This document shows, one piece after another, positions 41,442 to 51,012 of a stretch of DNA of 64,000 bases. The position numbers and the translations under genes are program-made. Below the pieces are notes generated by a model. The model was given only the letters and a program-made list of their open reading frames with translations. It did no database searches and was not told where the DNA came from. Source of the stretch: Pseudolabrys sp035718275 (GTDB lineage Bacteria > Pseudomonadota > Alphaproteobacteria > Rhizobiales > Xanthobacteraceae). The stretch spans positions 124,001-188,000 of the forward strand of contig DASTHI010000006.1 in assembly GCA_035718275.1 (NCBI GenBank). Reading direction: 5' to 3'. How positions within the stretch are numbered: the first letter of the stretch is position 1; every line of letters begins with the position of its first letter.

Positions 41442-41522
41442 TGTGACCTCGCAATCGTCGTTCTCGGTGAGCAGTGCTTTCAGAGGATGCCTGGCCCGCG
41501 AGCCTCGGCAACGAAACTCCAC

Positions 41523-42761
41523 TCAGCCTGTTTCGATGGCAGCGAAGGCAGGCTGCGCCTGCTCCACCATCTCGTCGGATGCCGTGAGACTTATGCGCAA
41601 ATGGTCTGGCGCCTTCATCAACACACCCGGAAGCACAAAGACCTTGCGATCGGCGAGCGCATTCCAGTGCCGTTGCGGATCGCCGTTCGGCCACCTGCTC
41701 CACAGGTAGAATGTGCCTTCGGGTGGAAGCACGGTGAACCCCGCGCGCGTCAGTACCTGTGTGAGCCTGTCGCGGCGCCGCGCCAGCGCGCCCTGATCGA
41801 TAGACAGATTTTCAAGATCGGGAATCGCGTACTGCATCACGGCGTTGGGAAAACACCACCCAAGCGCCATCTGCGCCGAGAACATCACCTCTCGAAGCGC
41901 ACGACGGTCCTCGATCGGCATCAAGGGTGAAAGTGCCAGGTATCCGAGCCGCTGGCCGGGAACGAGCAAAACCTTGCCGTAACTGTAGGAGATCAGGGTC
42001 CAAGGGTAGATTTCGGCGGGGCTGACGAAGTTGCGGTTGTCGAACCTGAGTCGCCGATAAGGTTCATCGGAAAGCAGGAATATCCGGCGACCGAAGCGCG
42101 AGGACGCACGATCGAGCACCTCGGCTAAAGCTGACAAGGTATCGCGCGAATAGATGCGACCGGTTGGATTGTGCGGCGAATTGACGATCACGAGACGCGT
42201 TTGCGGTCCGATCGCGGATTCGATCGCCTCGATGTCGAGATCGAATGCCGGCCGCGTCAACGCCACTTTGCGCGGCACCGCATCGGCCGCAAGCAGCATC
42301 GGCTCGTAACAGAACCAGGCAGGCTCGGAAAACACGGCCTCATCGCCGGCGTCGAGCAGCAGACGGAACGCAACCATGATTGCGCCAAAGGCGCCTGCAG
42401 TCAGGGCAATGTCCTCCGGCTCGAATGCAAGCCCAAGCTCGTGACCGACGCGTTCAGCCAGAAATTCCTGTGGCTCGCGCTCGCTGGTCTTGTAAGCGAA
42501 CCAGTTCTTGTCCCGTGGCAGCGCGCGCTCGCGGACGGCGGTGACGAAATCGCGCAGCGGCATTTCATGCGGATTGCCGAAAGTGAAATCGCAGGCACCT
42601 GCATCATTGCGCTCCTGCGCGTACCGCGACGACATATAGAAGTCCCTGACGGGCGCGAAGGCGGCATCGGCGAAATGAATACGCCTCGACACTTCCGCGT
42701 GCGGTATTGCCCGAGCAGGCTCGACCGACGTGTCGTGGAGGCGAGTCTGAAGAGTGTGCAT
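41523..42761 (-). CDS. Class I/II PLP-dependent aminotransferase
   Basis: 412 residues from ATG 42761, with GGGAG upstream. Fold-type I features: NSPHNPTGRIYSRDTL, LLSDEPYRRLRFD, PLP lysine in ISYSYGKVLLVPGQRLGY, and the terminal substrate-binding arginine in DHLRISLTAS. Specificity cannot be read off; it could serve aspartate, aromatic or sulfur amino acids. It lies 81 bases upstream of the cysteine synthase-glutaredoxin gene on the same strand, possibly in one transcript, so a role in sulfur amino-acid metabolism is plausible. Confidence 0.85.
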   Translation of the reverse strand: MHTLQTRLHDTSVEPARAIPHAEVSRRIHFADAAFAPVRDFYMSSRYAQERNDAGACDFTFGNPHEMPLRDFVTAVRERALPRDKNWFAYKTSEREPQEFLAERVGHELGLAFEPEDIALTAGAFGAIMVAFRLLLDAGDEAVFSEPAWFCYEPMLLAADAVPRKVALTRPAFDLDIEAIESAIGPQTRLVIVNSPHNPTGRIYSRDTLSALAEVLDRASSRFGRRIFLLSDEPYRRLRFDNRNFVSPAEIYPWTLISYSYGKVLLVPGQRLGYLALSPLMPIEDRRALREVMFSAQMALGWCFPNAVMQYAIPDLENLSIDQGALARRRDRLTQVLTRAGFTVLPPEGTFYLWSRWPNGDPQRHWNALADRKVFVLPGVLMKAPDHLRISLTASDEMVEQAQPAFAAIETG

Positions 42762-42896
42762 GCGATGGTCTCCCTCGGCTGTGAGGTGCGCAGCCACATA
42801 GATATGCGGCGCGAGCACCGAAGGCTTTGAGCCATTCTTGATTTATTCATGAGGAAATCTTGATTTGCGGCACGAAAATCGTTGCAGGCCGGCATT

Positions 42897-44156
42897 TCAG
42901 GGCGGATTTGCCGCCTCTTGCGCCGGTTGTGGCTCACCCGCCTGAGTTGGTTGCGTCGCGAGCATGCCGTCGGCGGCAATCAACCCAAATGTTCGTGAAG
43001 GATTTTCCGCCCAGTCTCTGGCGAAAAAGGGACCGCATGTGAGCAGAACGAAATCGTAGGACGCACGCCGCTCGCCGCCCATGATGAATTGATAGTGCAG
43101 CCGGAAGAAATTGAAGCGCAGGCGCCGGTAGGCCTCCGGCGAAACCATGTCGCGAAAACGCACCTGCCAGATGAGCGGATTTGATCGGCGCTCGGACAAT
43201 TCAATGCCGACGCCTTTGATCGGATCGAAATTCCAAAAGTTCAAGACGTCCTTGCGCGACTGACAGTCGATCCATTTGAGCGACGGCTCGAGCGCCAGCC
43301 GGCGCAGGATTTGCCGCGCCTTTTCCGCGCGCGGATGCAGCGCTACCGCCGGCATGATCGATCCAAGAGTCATAAGCACGACGCGCGGCCCAAGCCGGCC
43401 GAGTTCCGGCTCCTGTTCGAGCGCGCGCACCACGATGGCCGGCGCCAGCACGCATCCGCCGCTGTGCCCGATAATCAGAAGCTCGTCGACTGCCTTCGCG
43501 CGGGCAATTTCGACGAGGCGCTTGGCTCCCGCCTCGATCGAGATATCGAGACTGTTGGGGACGCCGCGCCCGAATTCCCGCAGGTATGGCCAGTGATTGT
43601 TGATCTGGATGACATGATGCTTCGCGAAGAAGGGCCGTACCGCGACAAAGCCGGCGAGGGCGGATGCAAGGCCGGCCGCTCCCGCAATCCACTCACCAGC
43701 GCCCAAGAGAGGATGAACCGCGAGCGCCGCGACGGCTCCGCATGATGCTGCAATCAGAAGCCACAACAGCAGCAGTGTCTGGAAATAGATCAGAACGAGT
43801 CCGAACTGCCAGGATGCGCGGAAGATCCGGAAAAGCGTCCCTGAAAATAAATCGTCGAGCATCCAGCGGAACGCGCGCGGCAACTGACGCATCATCGGCT
43901 GCGACATGTTGCCTCTGATGATCCGCTCCTGCCGCAAAAAATTGTATCGCGTGGAGGTTCGCCAGTTCGGGCCTGCCAGTTCGACGTTCCAATGAGCCTG
44001 GTCGGGACTGTCTATCATCAAGTCGCCGAGATTCCCGGTCAGTTGCCAGACATTCAAAGAGCGTTTCCAGGCGCTGCGGAAAAGGCGGAAATAGCCTTCC
44101 GCGCCTTGCGGATCGTAAGCTTCGACGAAGATGATCTCTCGCCGCCGCACCGTCAT
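42897..44156 (-). CDS. Membrane-associated alpha/beta-hydrolase-like protein
   Basis: 419 residues. Two hydrophobic segments (about 118-138 and 141-175) divide a cytoplasmic N-terminal domain from a C-terminal part with a clear nucleophile elbow LLIIGHSGGCVLAPAIV (Ser232). The N-terminus starts REIIFVEAYDPQGAEGYFRL; a long tail ends rich in Pro/Ala/Gln. I do not recognise a named family. The combination suggests a membrane-bound esterase or lipase. It follows the patatin-like gene by 223 bases on the same strand, and the two may form a lipid-active pair. Confidence 0.65.
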   Translation of the reverse strand: MTVRRREIIFVEAYDPQGAEGYFRLFRSAWKRSLNVWQLTGNLGDLMIDSPDQAHWNVELAGPNWRTSTRYNFLRQERIIRGNMSQPMMRQLPRAFRWMLDDLFSGTLFRIFRASWQFGLVLIYFQTLLLLWLLIAASCGAVAALAVHPLLGAGEWIAGAAGLASALAGFVAVRPFFAKHHVIQINNHWPYLREFGRGVPNSLDISIEAGAKRLVEIARAKAVDELLIIGHSGGCVLAPAIVVRALEQEPELGRLGPRVVLMTLGSIMPAVALHPRAEKARQILRRLALEPSLKWIDCQSRKDVLNFWNFDPIKGVGIELSERRSNPLIWQVRFRDMVSPEAYRRLRFNFFRLHYQFIMGGERRASYDFVLLTCGPFFARDWAENPSRTFGLIAADGMLATQPTQAGEPQPAQEAANPP

Positions 44157-44379
44157 TCAATCACCCGAAGCGCCGCCGGCGCCTTGTTTGTCATCGCGAC
44201 GCTTTCCGGACGCTTGTCCACGCTAAAGAAGGCTGGTTGTGACACCCCTCGGCCTTGGGCTGCATGTGCGCGGCTTTTGGCGCGCAGCTCAGACCATGGC
44301 GTAGGGCTTTTCGCACCTACGCGCCCGCCGCTGCAAGGGCGCACGACCTCGGTCGTTCGTGGTGTCGTTTGTAGCATTG

Positions 44380-46977
44380 TCAGCGGAGGGTCGGCCCAGA
44401 AGTGGCGCAGGCGGAGGCGCTTTCGATCGCGCGCCAAACCTTGGCCAGCTCGCCGCCGTTCTGATTTTGATTCTTGGTTCCCTCGGTTTGCTGGTGGAGG
44501 TGTATCTGTACCGGCGTCGATAGCCACCAGCTCATCGAGACAGGACGCGATGTTTTCTCCTCCGAGCCGTCGGCTTCCGTGCGGTACTGCGGCCAGACCC
44601 GAACATGCGCGGTGTCGTCGCCGCAGGACGATCGTGTGAGAATATCGAGCACCGAATTAAGCTGCTGCACGGCGAGCCTGCCCCGCCCGGTGCGCGTGTT
44701 GGCGATCGCCTGAATCGGGATCGAGACGTCGGTCAGTAGGACGGAATCGGGAACTTCAAGGCGGTTGAGATCGGGGTTTTCGTCCGGATCGTTTGAGATA
44801 ACCAGCACGAAAGGAGAGAGCCCCGGCTGCGCCGCACGGATCGCGACCGCAAGCTCCATCGCAGTCAGGGCGCCATAATTCTCGACATAACCGCCGTCGA
44901 CGATGCGGTCGACGATGTTGTGGCGGAGATTCCGGACCGCGCCCGGCGGGGAAATGATCGGGAAGCGTGCCGAATTGTGGGCGGCCGTGCTCAAGCGGAT
45001 GTCATCGAGATTCTGTTTCGCAAACAGGAACGAAAGCTTTTCACGTACATACTCCCACACGAAAAGGCGCTGCAGTCCGGCCCAAAAATCCACGTCAGTG
45101 TCGTTCGTCAGGAGCGTATGAAAGCGCGTGGCTTCCATGAAGATTGGGCAGCCTGGTCCGTGATTTTCGGTGACGTAGGTCTGGCTTGTCAGCGATTTCA
45201 TCTTGATTTCGGAAACGGCAAGCGACGAAGCGGCGGTCGGACACCGAGCGGCCGGGGTATAGACCGGGTCCAGCATCATGGTCAGCAATCGTTGACCGGT
45301 GGCAGCGGACGTGCCGTTGAGGAGCAGCAATGGCAGCCATAGTCCCTCGTGCGGGCGCATCGTGACGAATGGGCATCGCATGTCGCCCGGACACTGGTCC
45401 TGCCAATGTCCCGGATTTCGCCCACCTGTGACTTCGGCAAATCGTAATTCCCAGGATCTTTCCAGCAATGCCGCACGGTCGCGCCACCATCCAAAACGGA
45501 TGCTATCGTGGAAGATCAGCCCGATGACGGTCGGAGTGAGAAAGTCTCCCGCCATGAGGGCCTCGAGACAGTCTCGCCAGTTTTGAACTTTCGCGCCGTA
45601 CCACAGAGGCGGCTTGCGCTCGCGGCAAGGGTTGCGTGTCTCCGGGCCGCCGCGCGCAAGAGCGGCAACGGTCATGGCGGCGGCGACGGCGCTTCCGGAT
45701 ACGGCCGAGATGGCAAAGATGCGGTTGCGCATCTTTGTTTCATTCAGGCGATCGCCCCGGGTGGAGACATGCTGCCTCGCCTGGTCGAGCAACTCCCCGA
45801 TGATGCTGGCCGTGAAGAAGCCGGCGCGGCTCGCTCCGCCGGAGCCGACGATGAGGATGGGCCGGGGGCACGAGCCCGGAGCACCCGCACATCCGTTCTC
45901 CTTCATCCACAAATCAAGCGCCTGATTGAGAGTGATGGTTGCGGTGGCGACCGGCTTTTTCAGAATCGCGGCCGCATCTATTCGACGAACCGAGTGATTG
46001 TCGCCAAGGAACACGGAGAGGATTGCGATTGTCAGCACCGCTCCAAATATGAGCGGCGCCCTCAGCTGACGACCGAGTCCGGACAGGAAAGTCAGAAGAG
46101 GCAGCCATCCTCCAAGGATGATCGGAACGACCAGTGCGCGTGGAAGCCATTGCGCGACGTGGTCCGCACCGAGCACGATCACCCCGGCAGAGATGAGGAA
46201 GACCAAAATCAGTAGCAGCGGCCCGAGGCCTGGCCGAATGTCTCGTTCGCCTGGCGAAGAACTGCCGCCGAGACCTATCCGCTGCAGGAAGCGGTTGACA
46301 ATCCCGGTTCTGGCTTCCGCGCGCTGGACGAGGCCGCCCGCGCTCATCGATCGGCGTCCCACGGTGTAGGCAAAAAACCCGATGCCGACGAGAGCGACGA
46401 CCGCCTGCAATACGCGCAGATTCGATCTGACCGCGTTGATCACGCCGGGATCCTGAATATCAGGAAGATTCATTAGCGATCGCTCGGCTGCGATCAACAC
46501 GATTACGAACGGCGCCGTGCCGAGCAGGCGAGGGATCCACCGCTCAAGCTTGAACAGATAAGAGGAGGCCGCACGGGCGGCGTACTGGCGGAAACGCGTA
46601 TCGGTGTCGAGCAGGAGCCGCGCCGCATAATGCGTGGTGCCGGCCCAAACCACCGTAAGCAGGAAAAGGAACAGTGCAGCGCGGCCGTATTGGCCCGCAA
46701 ACTCCACGAACAGATCCTGCGCCTGAGAGGTGTAGCCGAGCAGCAGTAAGCCGAACAGCACTGCGCACACAGGAACGCGCAGAATCCAGAGAACGAGGCC
46801 GAGATCGAGACAATGCTGCCAGAAGCGCGCGAGCCGGTCCCAAGGCTTGCGTTCGGTCGCTGCGTTTGTGTTCACAGCCTGCCCCCACTGGAAAGATGCA
46901 ATACTGCTCGACGAGAGCGGAGCAGTCACCCTTCCGGGACTGATCTTATGAAGACTCTGAATTGAGTCGAATATCAT
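44380..46977 (-). CDS. Large membrane protein with patatin-like phospholipase domain
   Basis: 865 residues from ATG 46977 (AGGTGA upstream); GTG 46875 with GGGGG is an alternative. About seven transmembrane segments occupy residues 60-325. The C-terminal half is patatin-like: oxyanion motif VGSGGASRAGFF (about 377-388), a nucleophile-region ISAVSGSAVAAA (probable Ser427; the usual G-x-S-x-G is changed to A-V-S-G-S), NGTSAATGQR, HNSARFPIISPPG, and the dyad aspartate Asp694 in VDGGYVENYGAL. It should hydrolyse membrane lipids near the bilayer. No close family name is known to me. See the paired hydrolase downstream. Confidence 0.75.
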   Translation of the reverse strand: MIFDSIQSLHKISPGRVTAPLSSSSIASFQWGQAVNTNAATERKPWDRLARFWQHCLDLGLVLWILRVPVCAVLFGLLLLGYTSQAQDLFVEFAGQYGRAALFLFLLTVVWAGTTHYAARLLLDTDTRFRQYAARAASSYLFKLERWIPRLLGTAPFVIVLIAAERSLMNLPDIQDPGVINAVRSNLRVLQAVVALVGIGFFAYTVGRRSMSAGGLVQRAEARTGIVNRFLQRIGLGGSSSPGERDIRPGLGPLLLILVFLISAGVIVLGADHVAQWLPRALVVPIILGGWLPLLTFLSGLGRQLRAPLIFGAVLTIAILSVFLGDNHSVRRIDAAAILKKPVATATITLNQALDLWMKENGCAGAPGSCPRPILIVGSGGASRAGFFTASIIGELLDQARQHVSTRGDRLNETKMRNRIFAISAVSGSAVAAAMTVAALARGGPETRNPCRERKPPLWYGAKVQNWRDCLEALMAGDFLTPTVIGLIFHDSIRFGWWRDRAALLERSWELRFAEVTGGRNPGHWQDQCPGDMRCPFVTMRPHEGLWLPLLLLNGTSAATGQRLLTMMLDPVYTPAARCPTAASSLAVSEIKMKSLTSQTYVTENHGPGCPIFMEATRFHTLLTNDTDVDFWAGLQRLFVWEYVREKLSFLFAKQNLDDIRLSTAAHNSARFPIISPPGAVRNLRHNIVDRIVDGGYVENYGALTAMELAVAIRAAQPGLSPFVLVISNDPDENPDLNRLEVPDSVLLTDVSIPIQAIANTRTGRGRLAVQQLNSVLDILTRSSCGDDTAHVRVWPQYRTEADGSEEKTSRPVSMSWWLSTPVQIHLHQQTEGTKNQNQNGGELAKVWRAIESASACATSGPTLR

Positions 46978-47064
46978 TCACCTGCGCAGGTCAGTGTGAG
47001 GCCCGTCACATCGGTACGGTGGTATGTGATAGACCGGCTCGCTCTGTACGCGTGCCGCTTTCCG

Positions 47065-47835
47065 CTATTGCGAATCTCCTGGCCCGACATAGCCCCCGAT
47101 CTTCCAGCCGCCGGCATCCTTCACGTAGCAGATCTGGTCGCTTCCGATCGGCGCAATCGAATCGGCCGCGACGAATCCGGTCTTACCGGCGGGAGTGATG
47201 ATGCGCAGGAATGCCGGAGCGTTCGGGTCAGCATCGGGCATGACTCGCACGAAGAACAAACCGAGCTTCTCGATCGCCGGTGCATTAGCCTGAGGGCCCG
47301 AGCGAACCTCGATCCCGGACGAGATGGGATAGCCCCAGTCCTCGACCTCGGTTTTGCTCGCTGCGAGCAAATCATTGAAGGCTTTGCCATCGAATGTCGG
47401 ATCGGCCGGAGCGCAGAGCGCCGCCTTGTGTTCACGCGAAGGCGAGGCGGTCGGATCTTCCGCGAAGCTTGCGAGCATGTCCCAACCGGCGCCTTCCTTG
47501 TTGTTGAGCCCGAGCGCCGCCGCTAGATTATCCACGCCCGACTTGCGTCTGTCGGCGCGCTCTCCCTTTTCGCCCGTCCAGAAAAAGCCGTCCCTTGCGA
47601 CCAACTTCGCCAGGGCGGCACGGTCTTTTCTTTGCGCCACGTCGGCGAGTTGCTTACGAAAGCTTTCGAGGCCGGGATCGTTCACCGGCTGCGGAAGACT
47701 GATCGCTACCGGCTTGTAGGACGCGGCATCGGCAGGCCGCTGTTGCGGAGCCCGCATGGCGTTCTGCGCGCCGGATGGTGAAGCCGGCGCAAGGAGAAGA
47801 CAGAACAGGGCGGAAGCGAAACGGATTCGGGGCAT
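47065..47835 (-). CDS. Hypothetical exported protein with SH3-like C-terminus
   Basis: 256 residues from ATG 47835; the frame extends 12 codons upstream. The signal peptide RFASALFCLLLAPASPSGA is followed by QNAMRAPQQRP. The middle part is helical and charged (FRKQLADVAQRKDRAALAKL). The last 80 residues, with GIEVRSGPQANAPAIEKLGL and VRVMPDADPNAPAFL, ending CYVKDAGGWKIGGYVG, look like a bacterial SH3 repeat that binds cell-wall peptides. Function unknown. Confidence 0.6.
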   Translation of the reverse strand: MPRIRFASALFCLLLAPASPSGAQNAMRAPQQRPADAASYKPVAISLPQPVNDPGLESFRKQLADVAQRKDRAALAKLVARDGFFWTGEKGERADRRKSGVDNLAAALGLNNKEGAGWDMLASFAEDPTASPSREHKAALCAPADPTFDGKAFNDLLAASKTEVEDWGYPISSGIEVRSGPQANAPAIEKLGLFFVRVMPDADPNAPAFLRIITPAGKTGFVAADSIAPIGSDQICYVKDAGGWKIGGYVGPGDSQ

Positions 47836-48159
47836 CGCATGCGGCTCCGGCTGGGTTCGGGCCTTGGCCATTGTTCAGGCCCTTGTGATCTTACAATGGC
47901 GGCCTGGTGATCGCCGCGGCGCGTTTACGCGAAAATTATGCAGTTCCGCCGAAGGTGTAGACCGGAGCCGCACTCGCTTCCGGCTCGTCATGCGCCGCAA
48001 ATCTTGCACGCCCACACAACCTGTCATTCCGGCCAAACCGCGAGGGCGCTTGAGCCCGGCGGATGATGCATGACGACCTTGCACGCACGCTTGTAGACTC
48101 GAATCCGCAAGGCATGACATCCAGCGCGACACTTTCGCGCCCCCTCAATCGGAATCCTC
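47836..48159. other. 324-base region between divergent genes
   Basis: Promoters for both flanking genes are expected here but I could not fix them. A small hairpin GCGCGA-CACTT-TCGCGC lies at 48124-48140, 20 bases before the DUF486 start. A stretch around 48023-48070 (CATTCCGG ... GAGCCCGG) loosely resembles the short palindromic repeats scattered in rhizobial genomes, without a clear second copy in this window. Confidence 0.35.
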
Positions 48160-48510
48160 ATGCCCGCAATGTCTCCGTATCTCACGCCGATCCTGCTGCT
48201 GCTCGGGTCGAACGTCTTTATGACCGCGGCGTGGTATTGGCACCTGCGCTACAAGGAGGTGCCGCTTTTCAGTGTCGTGCTTATCAGTTGGGGCCTGGCC
48301 TTTATCGAGTATTGCTTGGCAGTCCCGGCCAATCGTTTCGGAAACTCGGTCTACAGTGCGGCGCAGCTCAAGACCGTGCAGGAGGTGGTCACGTTCGTGG
48401 TGTTTGCCGGATTTTCGTACGCCTATCTGCGTGAACCGATCACGCTCGGGCAGGGATTTGGATTCCTCTTAATCGCGGCTGGAGCGTTTTTCGTGTTCCA
48501 CAAATGGTGA
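48160..48510 (+). CDS. DMT family protein (DUF486)
   Basis: 116 residues with four transmembrane segments. LLLLGSNVFMTAAWYWHLRY, then PLFSVVLISWGLAFIEYCLAVP and PITLGQGFGFLLIAAGAFFVF, is the DUF486 pattern, a half-size member of the drug/metabolite transporter superfamily thought to work as a dimer. Substrate unknown. ATG 48169 is an alternative start. Convergent with the sugar dehydrogenase gene. Confidence 0.85.
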   Translation: MPAMSPYLTPILLLLGSNVFMTAAWYWHLRYKEVPLFSVVLISWGLAFIEYCLAVPANRFGNSVYSAAQLKTVQEVVTFVVFAGFSYAYLREPITLGQGFGFLLIAAGAFFVFHKW

Positions 48511-48564
48511 GGGGCGCGAACCTTTGCGTTGTTATTGCAGGCAGCGCGACCTTGCCAAAAGCGA

Positions 48565-49713
48565 CTATTTCGCCGGCGCGACGCGGAGGATGCGGCCCGA
48601 GCTGCTGTCCGTGGCAAGATAGAGCGCGCCATCCGGCCCCTCACGCACGTCGCGAATGCGCTCGTGCAGACCTTGCAGGAGGCGTTCCTCCTTGACGACC
48701 TTGTCGCCATCGAGCGTCAGCCGGGAGAGCAATTGGAATTTGAGGGCACCGTTGATCAGGCTGCCTTTCCAGCCGGGAAAGAGATCGCCGGTGTAGAAGG
48801 TCACGCCCGACGGAGCGATCGAGGGTGTCCAGTGCCAGACCGGGGCGTCAACGCCCTTCATCGTCGCCTTGCCGGAGCCGACAGGCGAACCGTCGTAATT
48901 CACGCCATGACTGACGAGCGGCCATCCATAGTTGTGCCCGGGCTGAATGATGTTGATTTCATCTCCGCCCTTGGCGCCGTGTTCTTGCTCCCAGAGTTTC
49001 CCGTCTGCCGGGTTGATCGTGAGGCCTTGCGGGTTGCGGTGGCCGTATGACCAAATTTCGGGCCGTGCGCCTTTTTTCATCACGAAAGGATTGTCCGACG
49101 GAGGAGTGCCGTCGGGTTTGATGCGGATGATCTTGCCGAGATCATTGTCGAGCGTCTGAGCCATCTCGCGATCGGTGAAATGCTCGCCATTGGTGAGAAA
49201 AAGGTTGCCATCGGCTGCCTGGGCGATGCGACCGCCGAAATGGTTTCCTCGCGAGGGAGGACCGTGCTGTCGATAGATGATCTTCACGTCCTCGAGTCGA
49301 GGTGTCTCGCCGAGATCGAGGCGCGCACGCGCAAGCGCAGTGCGGGCGCCGCCGTCAAATGGCTCCGCAAAGGAGAAATAGATGGTTCGGTTCTTCTCGA
49401 AATCGCGATCGAGGATGACATCGAACAGCCCGCCCTGGCTGACGGCAAAGACCTTCGGAACGTTGGCTACCGCGGGCGAAAGCTGCCCGTCTTGCGTAAC
49501 GATGCGCATCCGTCCTGGGCGCTCTGTCACCAGAATCCTTCGATCGGGAAGGAAGGCCAGGGACCAGGGATGCGAAAGTCCCTTTGCAACCGTCTCCACG
49601 ACGAGCTTTCCGGCTGAACTGTCGAATGTCGGGTCGGCCGCGTGCGCGCGTCCGCGGCCGGCGAGGACAAGCCCGACCGCAAGCAGCAAAGCTAAAAGCG
49701 GGATGAGCCGCAT
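48565..49713 (-). CDS. PQQ-dependent sugar dehydrogenase (soluble aldose dehydrogenase type)
   Basis: 382 residues from ATG 49713. A signal peptide (LIPLLALLLAVGLVLAGRGRAHA, about residues 3-25) is followed by the six-bladed propeller of the YliI/GdhB family: LSHPWSLAFLPDRRILVTER, GGLFDVILDRDFEKN, RNPQGLTINPADGKLWEQEHG, GGDEINIIQPGHNYGWP and IAPSGVTFYTGDLFPGWKG. It would oxidise aldoses in the periplasm using PQQ and calcium and pass electrons to the respiratory chain. PQQ synthesis genes are not in the window. The small membrane protein upstream is 55 bases away on the same strand. Confidence 0.9.
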   Translation of the reverse strand: MRLIPLLALLLAVGLVLAGRGRAHAADPTFDSSAGKLVVETVAKGLSHPWSLAFLPDRRILVTERPGRMRIVTQDGQLSPAVANVPKVFAVSQGGLFDVILDRDFEKNRTIYFSFAEPFDGGARTALARARLDLGETPRLEDVKIIYRQHGPPSRGNHFGGRIAQAADGNLFLTNGEHFTDREMAQTLDNDLGKIIRIKPDGTPPSDNPFVMKKGARPEIWSYGHRNPQGLTINPADGKLWEQEHGAKGGDEINIIQPGHNYGWPLVSHGVNYDGSPVGSGKATMKGVDAPVWHWTPSIAPSGVTFYTGDLFPGWKGSLINGALKFQLLSRLTLDGDKVVKEERLLQGLHERIRDVREGPDGALYLATDSSSGRILRVAPAK

Positions 49714-49768
49714 GCCGCTCTCCGTTCGACTGACGTAACTGTGCGTCATCGAGAGGAGTTCCGGCAAT

Positions 49769-50050
49769 CTAGCTTTGCGTGTTTTTTTCCCTGTGCGGAA
49801 AGGACAGGATCGTCAGCCCGCCGATCCCGATAAACAACAGGCCTAGGAGGAGGGCGATTGCGAAGAGGCCGGCTTCGTTGTCAATCACATTGGTGACAAC
49901 ATCGGCGCGGGCCTTACCGACCGAAAGGACGGTCGCTATCACAAGCGTCGAAGTGGCCAGGGCGAGGCTGGCAAGCAGCTCAGCCAACGGTACTTTCCCG
50001 CGCGCGCCGGATTCCGGGCGAAAACCTGCATACTCAACGGCTTGGCGCAT
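49769..50050 (-). CDS. Small membrane protein, unknown
   Basis: 93 residues with two hydrophobic segments: LAELLASLALATSTLVIATVL and a longer one containing AIALLLGLLFIGIGGLTILS. Between them lies ARADVVTNVIDNEAGLF; the ADA-type residues could also be a signal peptide cleavage site, leaving a single-span protein. It precedes the sugar dehydrogenase gene on the same strand, which raises the possibility of a membrane anchor or electron-transfer partner; this is a guess from position. Confidence 0.55.
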   Translation of the reverse strand: MRQAVEYAGFRPESGARGKVPLAELLASLALATSTLVIATVLSVGKARADVVTNVIDNEAGLFAIALLLGLLFIGIGGLTILSFPHREKNTQS

Positions 50051-50184
50051 GAGGAACCGGAAACTGCTTCGACAATCCTAATTGAATACCATTCGAAACC
50101 GGCGGCGGTTCGGCGCGATTTTGGCGCAGCCGGAGAGGAAGCACGGCGTTTTCGTGGCGGATCACAAATGCAAGGAGATCGGCG

Positions 50185-50814
50185 TTAATCCGCCAAAGCG
50201 AGCTCAGGCTGCCAGTTCATAGAAATATAGCCGGGCTCCTCAGCGACACGACCGAGCCACCGGCGGATCGCCGGAAAGCGGCTGAGGTCGAAGTCGCATT
50301 GCTCCGCAACATGAGTGTAGGCATAGAGCGCGATGTCGGCGATCGTAAAGTGATCCGCGACGAAGTATCGATGCGTGGCAAGATGCATTTCCATCACGCG
50401 GAGCGCGCGATAGCCGTTTTCCATCCAGTCCTCGAGGGCATGGCTTTGCAGTTCGCGTCCGCCCTTGATCAGCGCCAGCCAGAAATAGGCAGCGCCTATG
50501 TTGGGTTCGAGACTGTGCTGCTCGAAAAACATCCACTGCAGGGCTTCCGCACGCGCGATGCGATCCTCCGGTGCAAGCGTCGAACCGATTGCCACGTACC
50601 AGAGAATGGCGTTGGATTCGGCGAGATGGCGGTTGGGCGCTACTTCCAGCAACGGTACCTGACCATTCGGATTCTTGCTGAGGAATTCCGGAGTGCGGCT
50701 TTCCCCCTTCAGAATGTCGACCTCGACAAGCCGGTAGGGGATTCCAAGCCGCGCCAGCGCCAGGCGTACCTTGTAGCTATTGCCGGAGCGCTGCATCGAA
50801 TAGAGCGTATACAT
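50185..50814 (-). CDS. Glutathione S-transferase family protein
   Basis: 209 residues from ATG 50814. The thioredoxin-like N-terminal domain (MYTLYSMQRSGNSYKVRLAL) carries the likely catalytic Ser in SGNSYK. NPNGQVPLLEV contains the cis-proline and HLAESNAILWY the gamma-glutamyl-binding Glu-Ser. The helical C-terminal domain includes FTIADIALYAYTHVAEQ with the N-capping Asp. It conjugates or reduces using glutathione; substrate unknown. 198 bases downstream of the GT87 gene on the same strand. Confidence 0.9.
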   Translation of the reverse strand: MYTLYSMQRSGNSYKVRLALARLGIPYRLVEVDILKGESRTPEFLSKNPNGQVPLLEVAPNRHLAESNAILWYVAIGSTLAPEDRIARAEALQWMFFEQHSLEPNIGAAYFWLALIKGGRELQSHALEDWMENGYRALRVMEMHLATHRYFVADHFTIADIALYAYTHVAEQCDFDLSRFPAIRRWLGRVAEEPGYISMNWQPELALAD

Positions 50815-51012
50815 TGCGAGCCTGATCCTTGCGTCCGAACTGTCGTGCACAACGCGGGAATTGTCTGAACGTCGCCCCCGCAAGCACAGCGCCATTAGAA
50901 CGGACAAAGTCCGGCGAATACAAGGCCAACGAGCATAAACGACGCGAAAATTCTAATTCATTGCAGCGCAGCGAGCGAAGAATGATGCGCGCTCACGAAG
51001 ATATGAAGAAAC

